Positions 20,581 through 31,857 of a DNA stretch of 64,000 bases are shown here, piece by piece. The DNA is from Diphasiastrum complanatum (Eukaryota > Streptophyta > Lycopodiopsida > Lycopodiales > Lycopodiaceae). A program made the translations under genes and the position numbers. The stretch covers positions 56,934,239 to 56,998,238 of the forward strand of contig CM055100.1 in NCBI GenBank assembly GCA_029204225.1, in the 5' to 3' direction. Within the stretch, counting starts at the first letter, position 1. Each line of letters starts with the position of its first letter. Under the pieces are notes generated by a model, which had not been told where the DNA came from, ran no database searches, and saw only the letters and a program-made list of their open reading frames with translations.

Positions 20581-21049
20581 CATGCAACCCCATACATGCT
20601 AGAGCCACCTCTAGTCATAACTAATGCAACTCATCATGCATATAGATGTGACACAGCATGTCATGGTTCCTTGAAAGTCGAGATTAGTTGGAATCACCTT
20701 CTTTATCTAGCCCATACTGAGGAGGCATTTTTTGCCCATCTGGGTAGCATCGCGGTTCGAAGAATGTAGGAAATTTGTCTATTGTTCCAGTTTTTCCCTC
20801 GTAAATACTTCAAATATAACAAATTTTGACCACTTCTCCAGTACATGCAGTCCATGGTATTATGTTCCTGCTTTTAGGCTTTGCATTAGTGGTTGTTGAG
20901 ATACTTCAGAGTTCTTAGTGTTGTAGATTCAAGAAGCTTAACGTTGATATGTGCATCAATGTTACGCTACCTCAACCTGTTTTCCAATCATTTTAGAACT
21001 TTGTGATAACCTTTTTAGTTGTTGATGGCATGTGTGTGAATGTGTGCAG
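20581..21049. other. 3' end of the NTF2 intron, nothing recognised
   Basis: Unique-looking AT-rich intron sequence up to the acceptor tgtgtgcag. Confidence 0.5.
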
Positions 21050-21121
21050 ATGTTTCACCTTATACCTGCGCAGGGGAGCTTTTTCGTTTTCAACGATATC
21101 TTCCGGCTCAACTATGCTTGA
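21050..21121 (+). CDS. NTF2: Nuclear transport factor 2 (NTF2), exon 2
   Basis: Codons 102-124: a 23-residue C-terminus beginning MFHLIPAQGSFFVFNDIF and ending LNYA, then TGA at 21119-21121. This is the conserved end of plant NTF2, the last strand of the NTF2 fold. It begins right after an AG acceptor, in phase 0, and continues exactly where exon 1 stops at KFSQ. The joined product is 124 residues, the usual length for the family (about 123), so no exon is missing in between. A possible poly(A) signal, aataaa, lies ~610 bases downstream (21733-21738). Too short to appear as an obvious open frame, so easily missed. Confidence 0.93.
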   Translation: MFHLIPAQGSFFVFNDIFRLNYA

Positions 21122-21900
21122 TAACCTAGTATATACTTCAAATATTTGGCTGTTTCATGTGTAGACATTTATGGTGCTCAATAATATTCCTCTGCTGTGA
21201 CCTGTCCAGTTCAATTGAAAGTAGCTTCCTGTATTGGTGAGTATTATCAAAAAAAAAAGGGAAAAAGAAATTTTTTTGTAACTTCAAGCTCTACCTGGAG
21301 GCATAAGCTCCATAGAATTTTTCTATTCCTAGAGGTTCTTGTAACATTTTGTCTTAATTTGCGGAATTTTAGCTGTGCTCTTAAAAGCAATCACTCTTCA
21401 TTGCAAAACTGTTGATACCATTGAATCTTTTATTGATTAAAATTCTCTGTTTGTCAGGTTTGGATTTTCTGACTTAAGGTAAACATTGAGATATACAAAT
21501 TTTATGAAGATGTGATTGATGACCAGTTTAAGTGTTCAATATGTGAAGTATGTCATCACCGAGATAAAATGAGAAGATATCTGTTTGAATTTGTTTTGGA
21601 TATAATTTTCATACAAATTTCAATATTGAGCCTACAGTCCATCCAGGTTTCACACCAATGGGCTGTAGAGTATTCAAATATGAGATGGCAATCTCTTGTG
21701 TTCTTAGGGAATGCAGTCCTTTTTGAAGGAGCAATAAACTTGATATGCTATGTAAGCTTGTCCTTACTACTAGCTGACATTTTTTCTTAATAGCTTAATA
21801 GATGACAGGAAGTTGTTTCTTGTCTTGCTGTAAAGTTCTCCTGTAGCCATGGTTTCTTCTTGCCCAGATTTGTAGACTATTATAATGATAGCCTGAATGT

Positions 21901-21970
21901 GTAGATGCTTATCACCCTTTCAGTCAAGCCTCTTTGTAGATGCTTATCACTCTTTCAGTCAAGCCTCTTG
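21901..21970. repeat. 35-bp tandem duplication
   Basis: gtagatgcttatcac-ctttcagtcaagcctctt occurs at 21901 and again at 21936, with one C/T difference. Confidence 0.9.
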
Positions 21971-22643
21971 ATGTGAAAGTTTCTGGATCCCATGTACTTT
22001 GAACCAGCCAATGCACAAAAAGTCTGGAGTTACTTGTAGCTCGTATAAGACATTCTCCATTTTGACATTGCAATTTGTGCTGAAATTTGGTTCGTTGGGT
22101 GTATGTTTGCATCATTATACCAGCATTTACTTGGTCTAAGACAGTGTGGGGACTCCATAATGTGGAGATTGATGCCTCTTTTGTCAGAGGGGGCACTATT
22201 TTAGTCATAATGTTGATATATCACTATACCAGTGTAACAGCTTGTATCATTTGTTTGATTACATGTGGGCTTAGCAGTACCGGTTTTAGGGCCAAATCTG
22301 TTGGACAATTATTGGCACTACAACCTGCAAACTTGGCTTCATACACTACTTAATTCTCTGGGCCTTACACACTTTTTGAAGATAGAATCAATGTATGATT
22401 GGACGAATTTAACAATTCCAATCCATGCTTGTGCCTCCAAACCTGCGTGAGTGAAAATCAATGCCTGGCATACCATGCATACACCCCCATGCCATTACAA
22501 ACATCCCTAACATGCAAATTGAATAGTTCACAATAGCTTTAATTACTTGAGCCGTTATTGCAGCATGCTGAACACTGTACACAGTCTCCTTGCCATAGTC
22601 TATTCTCTAGCCCAAGATCCCTTGGAAGGCTTCTTTCCTAGGA

Positions 22644-22656
22644 TCTCTCTCTCTCA

Positions 22657-22689
<33 letters not shown>
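22644..22689. repeat. Compound (CT)n(CA)n microsatellite
   Basis: About 30 bp of CT repeats followed by about 14 bp of CA repeats. Confidence 0.95.
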
Positions 22690-24959
22690 CCTTTCCAAGA
22701 GCCAACAAAATTAAGGGCACCAACCTTTGATGGTAGATAAACTTAGGTTTGCTCTTAACTAGGCTGGTGTATTGCCCTAACCCACGACCAGTCTCGTTAT
22801 GCCCTATTGGAGACAACACATACTTAGGCTTACATGCTCATCTCAATTCTAGATTTAACATTACTAGCATAATTCATAAAGCCCGTGAGCTAGGCATATG
22901 TATGCATTACAGCTAATGGTCTTGGGCTTGGTAGCTAGATTGTTATGCACTTTTGTATTCCTCAATGCTCCAAAATGCCTATCTAGTTCATCATTTATGC
23001 ATTGAATATACAACCTTCTCTCACTGAAGAATATATACTTATCATGAAGTTAACTGCTGTCTATATCTCCTTTTTGCCATGTGCTTCTGGTCAATTGCTT
23101 TCCATATCATGTTGGTGTTTGTCTAACATTAGTCTCCTATTAAATGAGATGCATGGTTGGTCCTATTGGAATTTTCCATTTTGTATTGCAATTTTTGAAA
23201 ACGTTGGTTCAATTAATCAGTGCTGAAAGTATGTCCAATTTACAGAATTCACATGACTCTTTCCTCACTAGTCTATCTAATACTTCTAGATACTTATCCT
23301 AAATAATAATTTTTGCACTTCAAAACCTTTTGACTTGCATCTAGTTAGTGACAACACCGTTGTTTTTGGATTTACAATTTGCACACAATGATTTGCAAAT
23401 AGACAAAGCTAGATATGTACTAGCTATTGTGCTTTATTTTTGTTGTTAGTTAGTTTGGTAAATGATTAGTTGCTAACCACTACAAATTGATTAATCATTC
23501 AAACATATTTATTGAAAAGCTTTACCAATCATCTTCAACAAGGGGCTTGTCCTTTGTGTGCCCCCTTGCTAAGCACAATATGCTTCATCTTGTCCATCCA
23601 TTTCCTTCATGGCTAAAGACTATGTTGATTGCTTTTCATACTTGAGGATAGAATCTAAACCCTAATCACTAAAGTATGGCATCTCGAGTTTAGGGATGAT
23701 TGCTTTATAAATTGGTGAAAAAGGAAGTTCTTATTTTCTTTGATTCATAGTTAATAAAATAGTTTTAGGTAGATTCTTGTTGACAATACAATAGGCATTT
23801 TTATGTAGTACTTGTATTTTGGATCTCCATTTACCCAAATTGGTTACAATGCATCGCATATATCACAATATGCTTTGAGCAATTTTAGTCTCAATTTTTT
23901 TAAAGATTGTAAAACACAATTTAGGATCTCATATTGCTCACAATGTCAATAAGATGCTAGCAACAATGCAGCACAAAAATTTAGATAACGGTTCTTCAAT
24001 TTACTTGCCAAAGTCAAATATTTTGGGAAATAATAAAATTTTACACGTTCTTAATGCTAGGTATACATAGCAGTTGCCATTGGAAAAAGTGAGCCTTAGA
24101 CTATGTAGAAGACCCATGTATTGAATAAAATGAAGATTTTTAGTTTCAGTTATACAGACATATGCATGGTCACAAATGGCCAAGAAGTCTAAAATTGCTT
24201 AGCAAACATGTAAATCTTTCTCTACATCAAGGAAAAGTGTGATGGAGCGTTTAATTGTGCGTTGTGAAAAGTATTTTGCATTCTTGTCATTTCAAATCTT
24301 GACAACCTTAGGTATACCATACAAATTCTTACATAGATATCTTGGTCTTCGTTATGCCTAAATATTGAAAGGTAAAACCCTTTAGAATTAAGCTTGTATA
24401 AGTATGTTTTGATGTGTTGTGTGCTAGTTAAGAAAATTTGATGTTTTCAATTGTGTCCAACACATTAATTATACCTCAATATTTGAAAGTGTCTATTTAA
24501 AAAAATCGTATGTCACCAATATGTTTAATAGAAAGAAACTAATTTAAGACCATATAAATTTCCTATGGTGAGGGCTAAAGAAATTGTTAATTGGAAAGCT
24601 CAAGGGATTATGTACAACTACATATTTCTTATAAGAATTGTGACCAACATGGTGAAGTGATTTATTGTTAGATGCAAGTATGTAGCATAAATGCGTGAAA
24701 TTTATCAAGCCTATAAACATGATGTAACTTATCAGGTAGTTCTTTTCATTAACAATGTTAGCAACAAGGATGAACTAATCAGTTTCCCACACACTAGTAT
24801 GGACATATTTACTTGGGAAAAGACACATCTACTATAGCCAACCAAAAGGATCCCTCAACTTTCATGTTCGGTGGTTGTTTTCCCCTTGTAGTTTCAAACT
24901 ATGTATCCACAACCTTACTACCTATACATCCTCGGCTCTCACCCAATAGTTGTACTTAG

Positions 24960-25962
24960 TGTAGGAAATCAATGAAAACGTGGTGCAGCGGAAGTGGAGC
25001 AGGTGGTGATGGATCGGAAGTGCAGCAGTTACCAGCAAGAAGAGAGTTTAAGATGAATCGCAGAAACACAATGCACAATAGAGTAGTATATTAGTGGAAT
25101 GATGCACTTTGATTAGATAGATAAAATCTGAGTACAATGCTTGAAGCTGGGCACAAGACAGTAGGCGCAAATACCAGTACTTCAGCTGAGTTCCTTGATG
25201 CTCTTTTTTAAAAATTGAATGCAAACTAACTGATTCTAGAACTATCTTAACCACTGATCATCGTTGCAGAATAATGCTTGTACATTGTTGCAAAAGATGC
25301 ATGTTAGGGTGTTGACTTCATTGGATGTCAGTTGATCAGTGTATTGAAAGCCTCAGTTAATCTACTTACAGTCCCACAGAATGTAGCCGTTATTCTAACA
25401 GTATGTGGGTCGAAATTCTAGTTAACAGTATCGAAATTTACAAGGACTCGAGAATATACAAAGACTCGAAAAATATACACTGACTTGAAAATCACAATGA
25501 CTCAGAAAATTACGGAATTTTTGAGTCGATCCCGTATCGGAAAATTATGACTTTTGGATATAAAAAAATCTCGGATTTTTCAAGTCGTTAAAGTATTGAA
25601 AAATTTGAGTTGAGAGTGCAAATTATACAAAGGGTCAAAAATATACAAAGGGTCAGAAATTGCATAGTAAACCAAGGCCGAAGAAGTTAGCCTAATCCGA
25701 TCCGATCCGATCCGATCTAGGGTCGAAGACACCCAGATATTTTTCGCCTTGATCCGATCTGATCCAGGGTAGGAAAAATTTCTCTTTGATGGGATTGACA
25801 TTGGGTCGAAAAAATTCGATCATGAATTTTTTGATACTCTGTAAGGAAATTCGAGCCTTTTTCTTCCTTCATTTTTTTGTAGTTTTTTTTTTTGAATAAG
25901 TATAAATAGATTTTAGGATGCTCATTACCTAATGGAATTGGGCTTGAGCATGAATTCGAACA
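24960..25962 (-). repeat. 3' LTR of Copia-7
   Basis: On the minus strand the sequence runs from TGTTCGAATTC, right after a polypurine tract (taagggagag, 25963-25973), to ...TTTCCTACA at 24960: TG...CA ends, 1,003 bp. The base 5' flank is cttag (24955-24959). A short (gatcc)n run is at about 25695-25717. The right-hand LTR of this element is absent, so the borders rest on one copy. Confidence 0.7.
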
Positions 25963-25984
25963 CTCTCCCTTAATGTGGATCCTG

Positions 25985-27663
25985 AAAAATTTTGATTTTC
26001 AGATATAGCAGATTGTTAAATCTGAGATGGTGCTCCTTTGATAGAGCCTTGGTGAAATAATTTGCTGCCTGTAACTCTATCCTGTAGTAAACCAAAGAAA
26101 TTTCTTTGCTTTGCACTTTCTCTCTAAGGTAGTGATACCTGATTTTGATATGCTTATTTCGAGAGTGAAATCTCGGATTCAGAGATAGTGCAATGGTGCT
26201 TTGATTGTCACAGGGTCGTTGGATGTGATTGAATAAATTTGATATCTGCACGCGGGTTCCTCAGCCAAATTGCCTCCTTGGTAGCATTTGTGGCAGCTAT
26301 GTATTCCGATTCAATGGAGGATAATGCTACTGAGGTCTGTTTTTTACTGTTCCATGAAATTAGGCCTTGATGAAATAGGAACACAAATCCAGAGATTGAT
26401 TTTCTATTATCGATATCTCTTGCCCAATCTGCATCTATGTAGCCCTCTAGAATATTGGCAGATTGGCTGCCTCCATAGCAGATGCTCCGGTGTTTTGTAG
26501 CTTGGACATACTTCATGACCTTCATGAGAGTCTTCCAATGAACTGGACCTGGATTTGAAAGAAATTGGCTGAGAAAGCTAATTGAGTAAGCAAGGTCAGC
26601 TCGAGTGCAGAGCATAGTATACATCAATGATCTGATTATGGAGTGAAACGAATACTACTTCATTTTCTCCTCCTCTAACTTGGATTTTGGACATCACTCC
26701 TTTGACAGCTTCAAACTAGGGTCGAGTGAAAAGTGGTTCAGTTTACACTCAACCATTCCATATTTTTCCAACACATTGGTGAGGTATCTCTGCTGACTGA
26801 TGAAAGTCTGTCTGCTGGATCGAATTCGAAAAATCTAAACTTCGAGACAGTAGTGTGCTGGATCCATATCGGTCATCCTGTACTCCTGTGCTAACAAGCA
26901 TTTGGTATCCTTCAACAAATTTAAATTGTTACTAAACAATAACGTGTCATCAACATAAAGAGTGATGATTATGAAGGAATCCGATACAGACTTAAAATAA
27001 ACATTTGAGTCTGCCGAGTTTGGAATGAAACCATTCTTGATTAGAAAAGTATTAGTTTTCTGAAACCAAGCTCTTGGAGACTGTTTCAGACCGCACATGG
27101 CTTTGTGAATTTTGCACACTAGGTGCTCCTTGCCCTTTAGCTCATATCAATGGTGCCATTGAGGAAGGCAATTTGGACGTCCATTTGGTGAACTTCAAGG
27201 TCGGCTACAGCTGCATATGAAAGAAGTAAACGAATTGAAGCATGCTTTATTACAGGACTGAAGGTTTCGGAATAGTCCAGATCTAAAATCAGAGAGAAGC
27301 CTTTGGCTACCAGTCTGGCCTTGTATCGATTTATTTTACCTTCAACAACATACTTCACCTTGAATAACCACTTGCATGGAATCAGATTTTGATCCTTTGG
27401 CAGCTCAGTTACGGTCCACGTTTGATTCTCGATCAGAGAATCGAATTCTACATCCATGGTAGCTTTCCACTGGTCAGCACTGGTGTTGACATTGCCTCAT
27501 GAACAATATTTGGTTCTTGCACAAATGAGTAGACCGGTTCATTCATGAATCTGAGATGGAGGTTGTTTGGGTCTATTTGATCATCTGGGTTGAATTTCGA
27601 CCCTTTGATCTTGTTCGATCCGTTGAGGTTCTGACTCACTATTGGATATTGAGACAACTCCAA
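25985..27663 (-). pseudogene. Ty1/copia pol 3' half: RT and RNase H (Copia-7)
   Basis: In minus-strand order: a linker frame at 27448-27663; RT N-terminal half at 27137-27457 with KARLVAKGF and the first catalytic region QMDVQIAFLNG; RT second half at 26835-27119 with GLKQSPRAWF and LYVDDTLLFS; connection and RNase H at 26208-26627 with YIDADW and SSIESEY; and the tail at 25970-26251 with CDNQST, KHIKIRYHYLRE and NYFTKALS. At least four frame changes separate these blocks. The sequence is closely related to Copia-2. Gag, protease and integrase core are missing; sequence to the right is Gypsy-2. Confidence 0.88.
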
Positions 27664-28372
27664 CCCTAGTTAATCAGTGAGAGGGATTTGACCATGCGTG
27701 TGTAAGTCCAACTCGATGATCACATAGTTATTTGATTAGTTACAAGTTAATAACAAGACTTTAGGCCTTTTTGCGGGACTTTTAATGTTACATGGCCTAA
27801 ATGTCAAGTTAGTCAATGAAGTTGGGGCTCCCACCAAAACTGGCTTAAAATTGAAATTCAAATTGGTTCCCTCCAATTTTTGAATTGAATTCCCTCCATT
27901 TTTTGGAACTCAGGTTAGAATTGGCTACTATAAATAGGAGCAAACTCGAGTTTGTAAAGCATGTTTCATTTTCATTTCAATACAAGCTAGTTGGTCCTCT
28001 TATGAAGTGGATGTGGAATGTCCTTGCTTTTATTCTCTTTTCTTCCATCTCTCATGCTTTCTTAATGATTGCTAATTATTGGATTTGATTATTGTTGGAT
28101 TTGCTAATTCTTATGCTTTATGTGAGAGAAAGGGAGAGAGAGAAGGGTAAGCTTTCGTCATTGTGGATTAGTGTTAATGGATGTAGGGTTAATGCTTAGT
28201 GTTAATGGATCTTAGAGTTGATTGTGGATCACCTATGCATGCTGGATTTGGATTTATACTATTGCTCTCATGGGATCAAGAACCTCTGCGTGACATCTAA
28301 CTTCGTCTCCTTGATGCTTGTGTGCTTGGATCTTGGGTTGAGAATAGGTTAGAAATAGTCCCACAACAATTT
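27664..28372 (+). repeat. 5' LTR-like repeat of short element Gypsy-2
   Basis: Its first ~355 bp recur as a direct repeat at 28922-29272 with ~10% divergence by eye, including a TATA box in ggctactataaataggagc (27924-27942). It ends just before a tRNA-Asp-type primer-binding site at 28373. The left border is truncated against Copia-7 and could not be fixed. Confidence 0.7.
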
Positions 28373-28915
28373 TGGCGGCATCGCCGGGGAGCTACGCCAA
28401 TTTATCAGTTTGCAGTATGTTTGGATGGATGTTAGCTTGCATTAGGCATCTTGTTTTGGCATAAATAGGGTTAAAATTGCATTTTAGGATGAGATTGAGA
28501 GTGACTTTGCTTGATTTGAGTGAATCTTCTTGTTTGAATTGTTGAGCAGAGGAATCCATTCAGGTCACAATTCTTAAGATCCATTTGGATATGAGAAATT
28601 AGAGAAAACAACAAAAATTGGTCATTTTTGTCAGATTTGAACAAAAAGGAGACAAAGTCATCATTAGATCTGATAACTTTTTACCCTCTTACAGGAAACC
28701 TTCGCCAAGTTGCAGGAAGCTTCGGTTTCACTCAAAGAACCTTCAGATTGAAGGGCGAAGGTTAATTCCCAACAGATTTTCAAAAACATTAGAAAACACC
28801 AAAAATCCATTAAAACCCTAAAAAATACAAAAATAGCCTTCGTCTGATTCACTGTGCATAGGTGTGATTCAGATCTATATACTGTCAAGTCGGCGAAGAA
28901 TAATACTAAAAATAG
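28373..28915 (+). mobile_element. Gypsy-2 internal region with tRNA-Asp-type primer site, no coding sequence
   Basis: tggcggcatcgccgggga (28373-28390) matches 15 of 18 positions of the TGGCGCCGTTGCCGGGGA primer site typical of plant Ty3/gypsy elements primed by tRNA-Asp. The interior is only ~540 bp, and its longest frame, ~74 codons, is not retroelement-like. That is the format of a non-autonomous LTR element (TRIM/LARD type), or a full element with its interior deleted. Confidence 0.6.
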
Positions 28916-29272
28916 ATGGCCAAACCCTAGTTAATAAATGAGAGGGATTTGGCACCCTGCACGTGTAACTCCAATCCAATGATCACATAGTTATTAACTA
29001 GTTACAAGTTAATAAAAGGACTTTAGGCCTTTTTGCGAGACTTTTAATGTCGCAGAGCCTAAATGTCAAGTTAGTGAATAAAGTTGGGTCCCACCAAACT
29101 GGTTTAAAATTCGAATTCAAATTGTTCCCTCATATTTTTGAATTGAGCTCCCTCCATTTTTTGGAACTTAGGTTAGAATCGGCTACTATAAATAGGAGCA
29201 AACTCAAGTTTGTAAAACATGTTTCATTTTCATTTCAGTACAAGCAGGTTGGTCCTCTTATGAAGTGGATGT
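28916..29272 (+). repeat. Truncated 3' LTR of Gypsy-2
   Basis: Direct repeat of 27664-28010, including the TATA box (29184-29202). It stops exactly at the TG of the Copia-8 5' LTR (29273), so Copia-8 inserted here or joins here by deletion. The rest of this LTR was not found on the other side of Copia-8. Confidence 0.7.
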
Positions 29273-30478
29273 TGTAGGAGTTAAATCTTACTCCTACTCT
29301 TCCTAAATGCCCTCCTTCTCTCAATTTTACTCTCTCAAATGAAACCTGCAGAAAATGAATTGTTTTTCAACAGTCTGCATATTTGAACTGATTGTTGCTA
29401 CAGTCTGTATTTTTACTCAGGTTTTTCCATAGGCGAAAAACTTGACACCCGACACTGTCGCCATTTTACCTTCAGGCCATCTTGAGCAACTAAGTGTTTT
29501 GCAACAATGACCCTAAATTGGTTTTTAGGCCATTTAGGCACTTCCAGAAATGCGACACTATTTTGCAAAAAATGCGACATTGCATTTTTCCTCGCATTTT
29601 AAAACAGACGACAATTTGCAAAAAAGCGACACTGCATGTTTACATGCAGTTTGTGACAGACGACAATTTGCAAAAAGCGACACTGCATTTTTACATGCAA
29701 TTTATGACAGGCGACACTTTGCAAAAAAAGACGACACTGCAGTTTCACACGGGATTCTACTCAATTGAAAAATCCGACACTCTATAGAAATACAGATTCC
29801 TCACAGGCTGTCTACGTCTTCACGCTCCAACAACAACTGTTCTAATTAGCCAGTTGATCAGCTGAGCAATCTTATAAATGTAAAGCTAGAATTATGCAAG
29901 ATCTTCCAATTGATATAAATGTAAATGAGCGATTGAAGGTATAATAAGTCATTATATATTAGAGGATAATCTGGCAGAGATTACATAGAGAGAAAGATAT
30001 TCAAAACTTTAGCAATTGCTTTGAATATGTGAGTAGGATTACGCGCTTATCAGCACAATTGTATTGTGGTCTGATCGTTGTTACTACAACTTTATTATAT
30101 AGATTCGCTACTGTTCTACATCCTTTTGCATTCTTGTTGAATGAAATTAACTCTCACTCCTCTTAAAGAAAACATCAACATAAAGAAAAATGTATGGCTA
30201 TCTCTGACGTCTAAATTATTTCTACATTATCTTCATATTAGATTATTAGTATCAGAGGATTGCATGGCTGTCTTAGACGCCTAATCGTTTCTGCAATCTC
30301 TCTTTCACGGCAGTCTAAGACTCCTACACTGATAATCCTTTTAAACCAAAAAGAACAGCTCGCAACCTCCGTTCTCTAAGTGATCCATGTTCCTGTTAAG
30401 CACAATCATCACTGTGCTTTCATTAATCGTCTTTCTTTTCCTGTTGGCATCACAAACACAAACTACTGCCAATAGATG
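29273..30478 (+). repeat. 5' LTR of Copia-8
   Basis: It starts TGTAGGAGTTAAATC, and the first ~490 bp are repeated at 38894-39385. It ends at a perfect primer-binding site, tggtatcagagc (30479-30490). An internal array of ~52-bp units (gacgacaatttgcaaaaa...gcgacactgcattttt...catgcagtttatgaca) spans about 29565-29745. The exact 3' border is approximate because the bases before the primer site do not read CA. Confidence 0.75.
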
Positions 30479-30600
30479 TGGTATCAGAGCACTGGTTTAT
30501 GGATTACTAGAGTCTAGGATTTATAGTAGAATTTGATACATTCTTATTTCATAGAAGCTGGTTCATTTTGTTCGTGTTCAATCTTTGTCCCTCAATTTTA

Positions 30601-30903
30601 ATGGAAGGTTCAACCTCAGAGATCCGCTTGATTAACAAATTCAACGAAGATGACTTCCAGATGTGGAAGTTCAAGTATGGGAATACGTAAACGATTCAAT
30701 AGCTAGATTGGAAGAACCTGAACTGCTTCCAACATGGGAAGCAAAGGATGGCAAAGCGCTTGCCATTGTACCTTGAATCTGAAAGACACTTAGATTGCTC
30801 ACGTATCAAACAATACCACCTCCAAAGAAGCGTGAGATATCCTAACAAGTATCTACGAGACTTCAGATGTATCGACTCGTCTCTTTCTGAGAAAGAAGGT
30901 ACT
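30601..30903 (+). pseudogene. Copia-8 gag N-terminus, interrupted by Copia-9
   Basis: ATG at 30601 begins MEGSTSEIRLINKFNEDDF then MWKFK, the start of copia gag. Frameshifts and stops follow (the ~30688 TAA is the first). The gag breaks at gtact (30899-30903), where Copia-9 begins, and resumes at 36269. Confidence 0.75.
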
Positions 30904-31844
30904 TGTTGGAAAGAGGTGTATGAAAGATAGGTCGAACTCGAAAAGAAAAGAATTCAAATAAAAAGAATTCGAACGACAAGAAAGAAAATTTATTGTGCGC
31001 AGCAGAATAAACTATCTTTCTCTTTTTTCATGCATGACTATGCCTATCAATTTTGAACAAAACAAAAGTGATAGAAATCACGTTCAATCTTATAGTAACT
31101 AACTTTGAAATCATTAGTACTACAGTGATTACGTAGCCAAACATTAAGCATTGAAACATCAGAGAAATAATTTGTCGCATTAAATAATTAGTCGCAAATC
31201 ATCAGACAAATAATTAGTCGTGAAAAACTACATAAACGCATACATTCTAAGACAAGGCTGAATGCAATAAGAAGATAGTATTGATTCAATATGGAAGCAA
31301 AACAAATGTAAATGAGTACAACAAGTTGCGGATCAGAGCCGCGTACTCTAAGCTATCTCTGAGCGGCTAAAGTGTAAGTTTGAATTAAGTGAAACTACTG
31401 AAAAGCAGTAAGCGCAATAGCAATCTCTAATCAACTCTAAAGAAATGAGCTAGAATGCTCAAGAGTGTACAAGCTCGCAGGCTTGAGAGAGAGAGAGAGC
31501 TAACTATTCGATACTTGATCCTCTTCTTGATCATCAAATGTTGAAACATGAATAGCTATTTATACTAAGCAATTAGGTCGTCAAAAGCATCATCCAATTG
31601 GCTGTGATGTGCTAGCATCCATCCAATTATGAACTCTTAGAAACTACTTGCTGATGGATTAATGCAAGTAGGTGGCTTTGGTCATAAACAGTCTGTCTAC
31701 AGAAATGAACGTGAACTGTCACTGTGAGCCGTTTCGAGTAGTTATGTAGATTGTGTAAAAACACGAAGAAAACTACAGGTCTGGATAGAAGTTGGACGAA
31801 GATTAAAATGTTGATTAGTCAATTAGTGAGAGAATAATCCAACA
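30904..31844 (-). repeat. 3' LTR of Copia-9
   Basis: 941 bp. It contains a minus-strand TATA-like tataaata at about 31558 and a short (ga)n run near 31483. It keeps ~120 bp (about 31560-31670) that the other LTR has lost. Confidence 0.85.
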
Positions 31845-31857
31845 CTCCCCCTTAATC

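Larger units (their letters stand above)
12360..21049 (+). other. NTF2: 8,690-bp phase-0 intron of NTF2
   Basis: It is bounded by a GT donor at 12360-12361 and an AG acceptor at 21048-21049 (tgtgtgcag). It contains a ~150-bp tandem repeat (12620-13170), the hAT-like element (13739-16175), an ATTACTCGC-type array (16608-17115), copia gag, leader and LTR (18306-19905) and a second copia LTR (20132-20580). No alternative exon 2 was seen closer to exon 1. That the two exons are spliced is inferred from perfect continuity of the protein and phase; no transcript is available here. Confidence 0.85.
21122..24959. other. NTF2 3' flank and intergenic DNA, no further gene recognised
   Basis: The first several hundred bases are presumably the NTF2 3' UTR. 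Short open frames (for example 21512-21790 and 22087-22353 +) show no recognisable domain. AT-rich, with a 35-bp duplication at 21901 and a compound microsatellite at 22644. No transposon protein motif was seen. Confidence 0.5.

Noticed and set aside
21512-22450. Several 60-95-codon frames downstream of NTF2 with hydrophobic stretches
   Set aside because: No splice context, domain or family similarity; expected by chance in AT-rich DNA.
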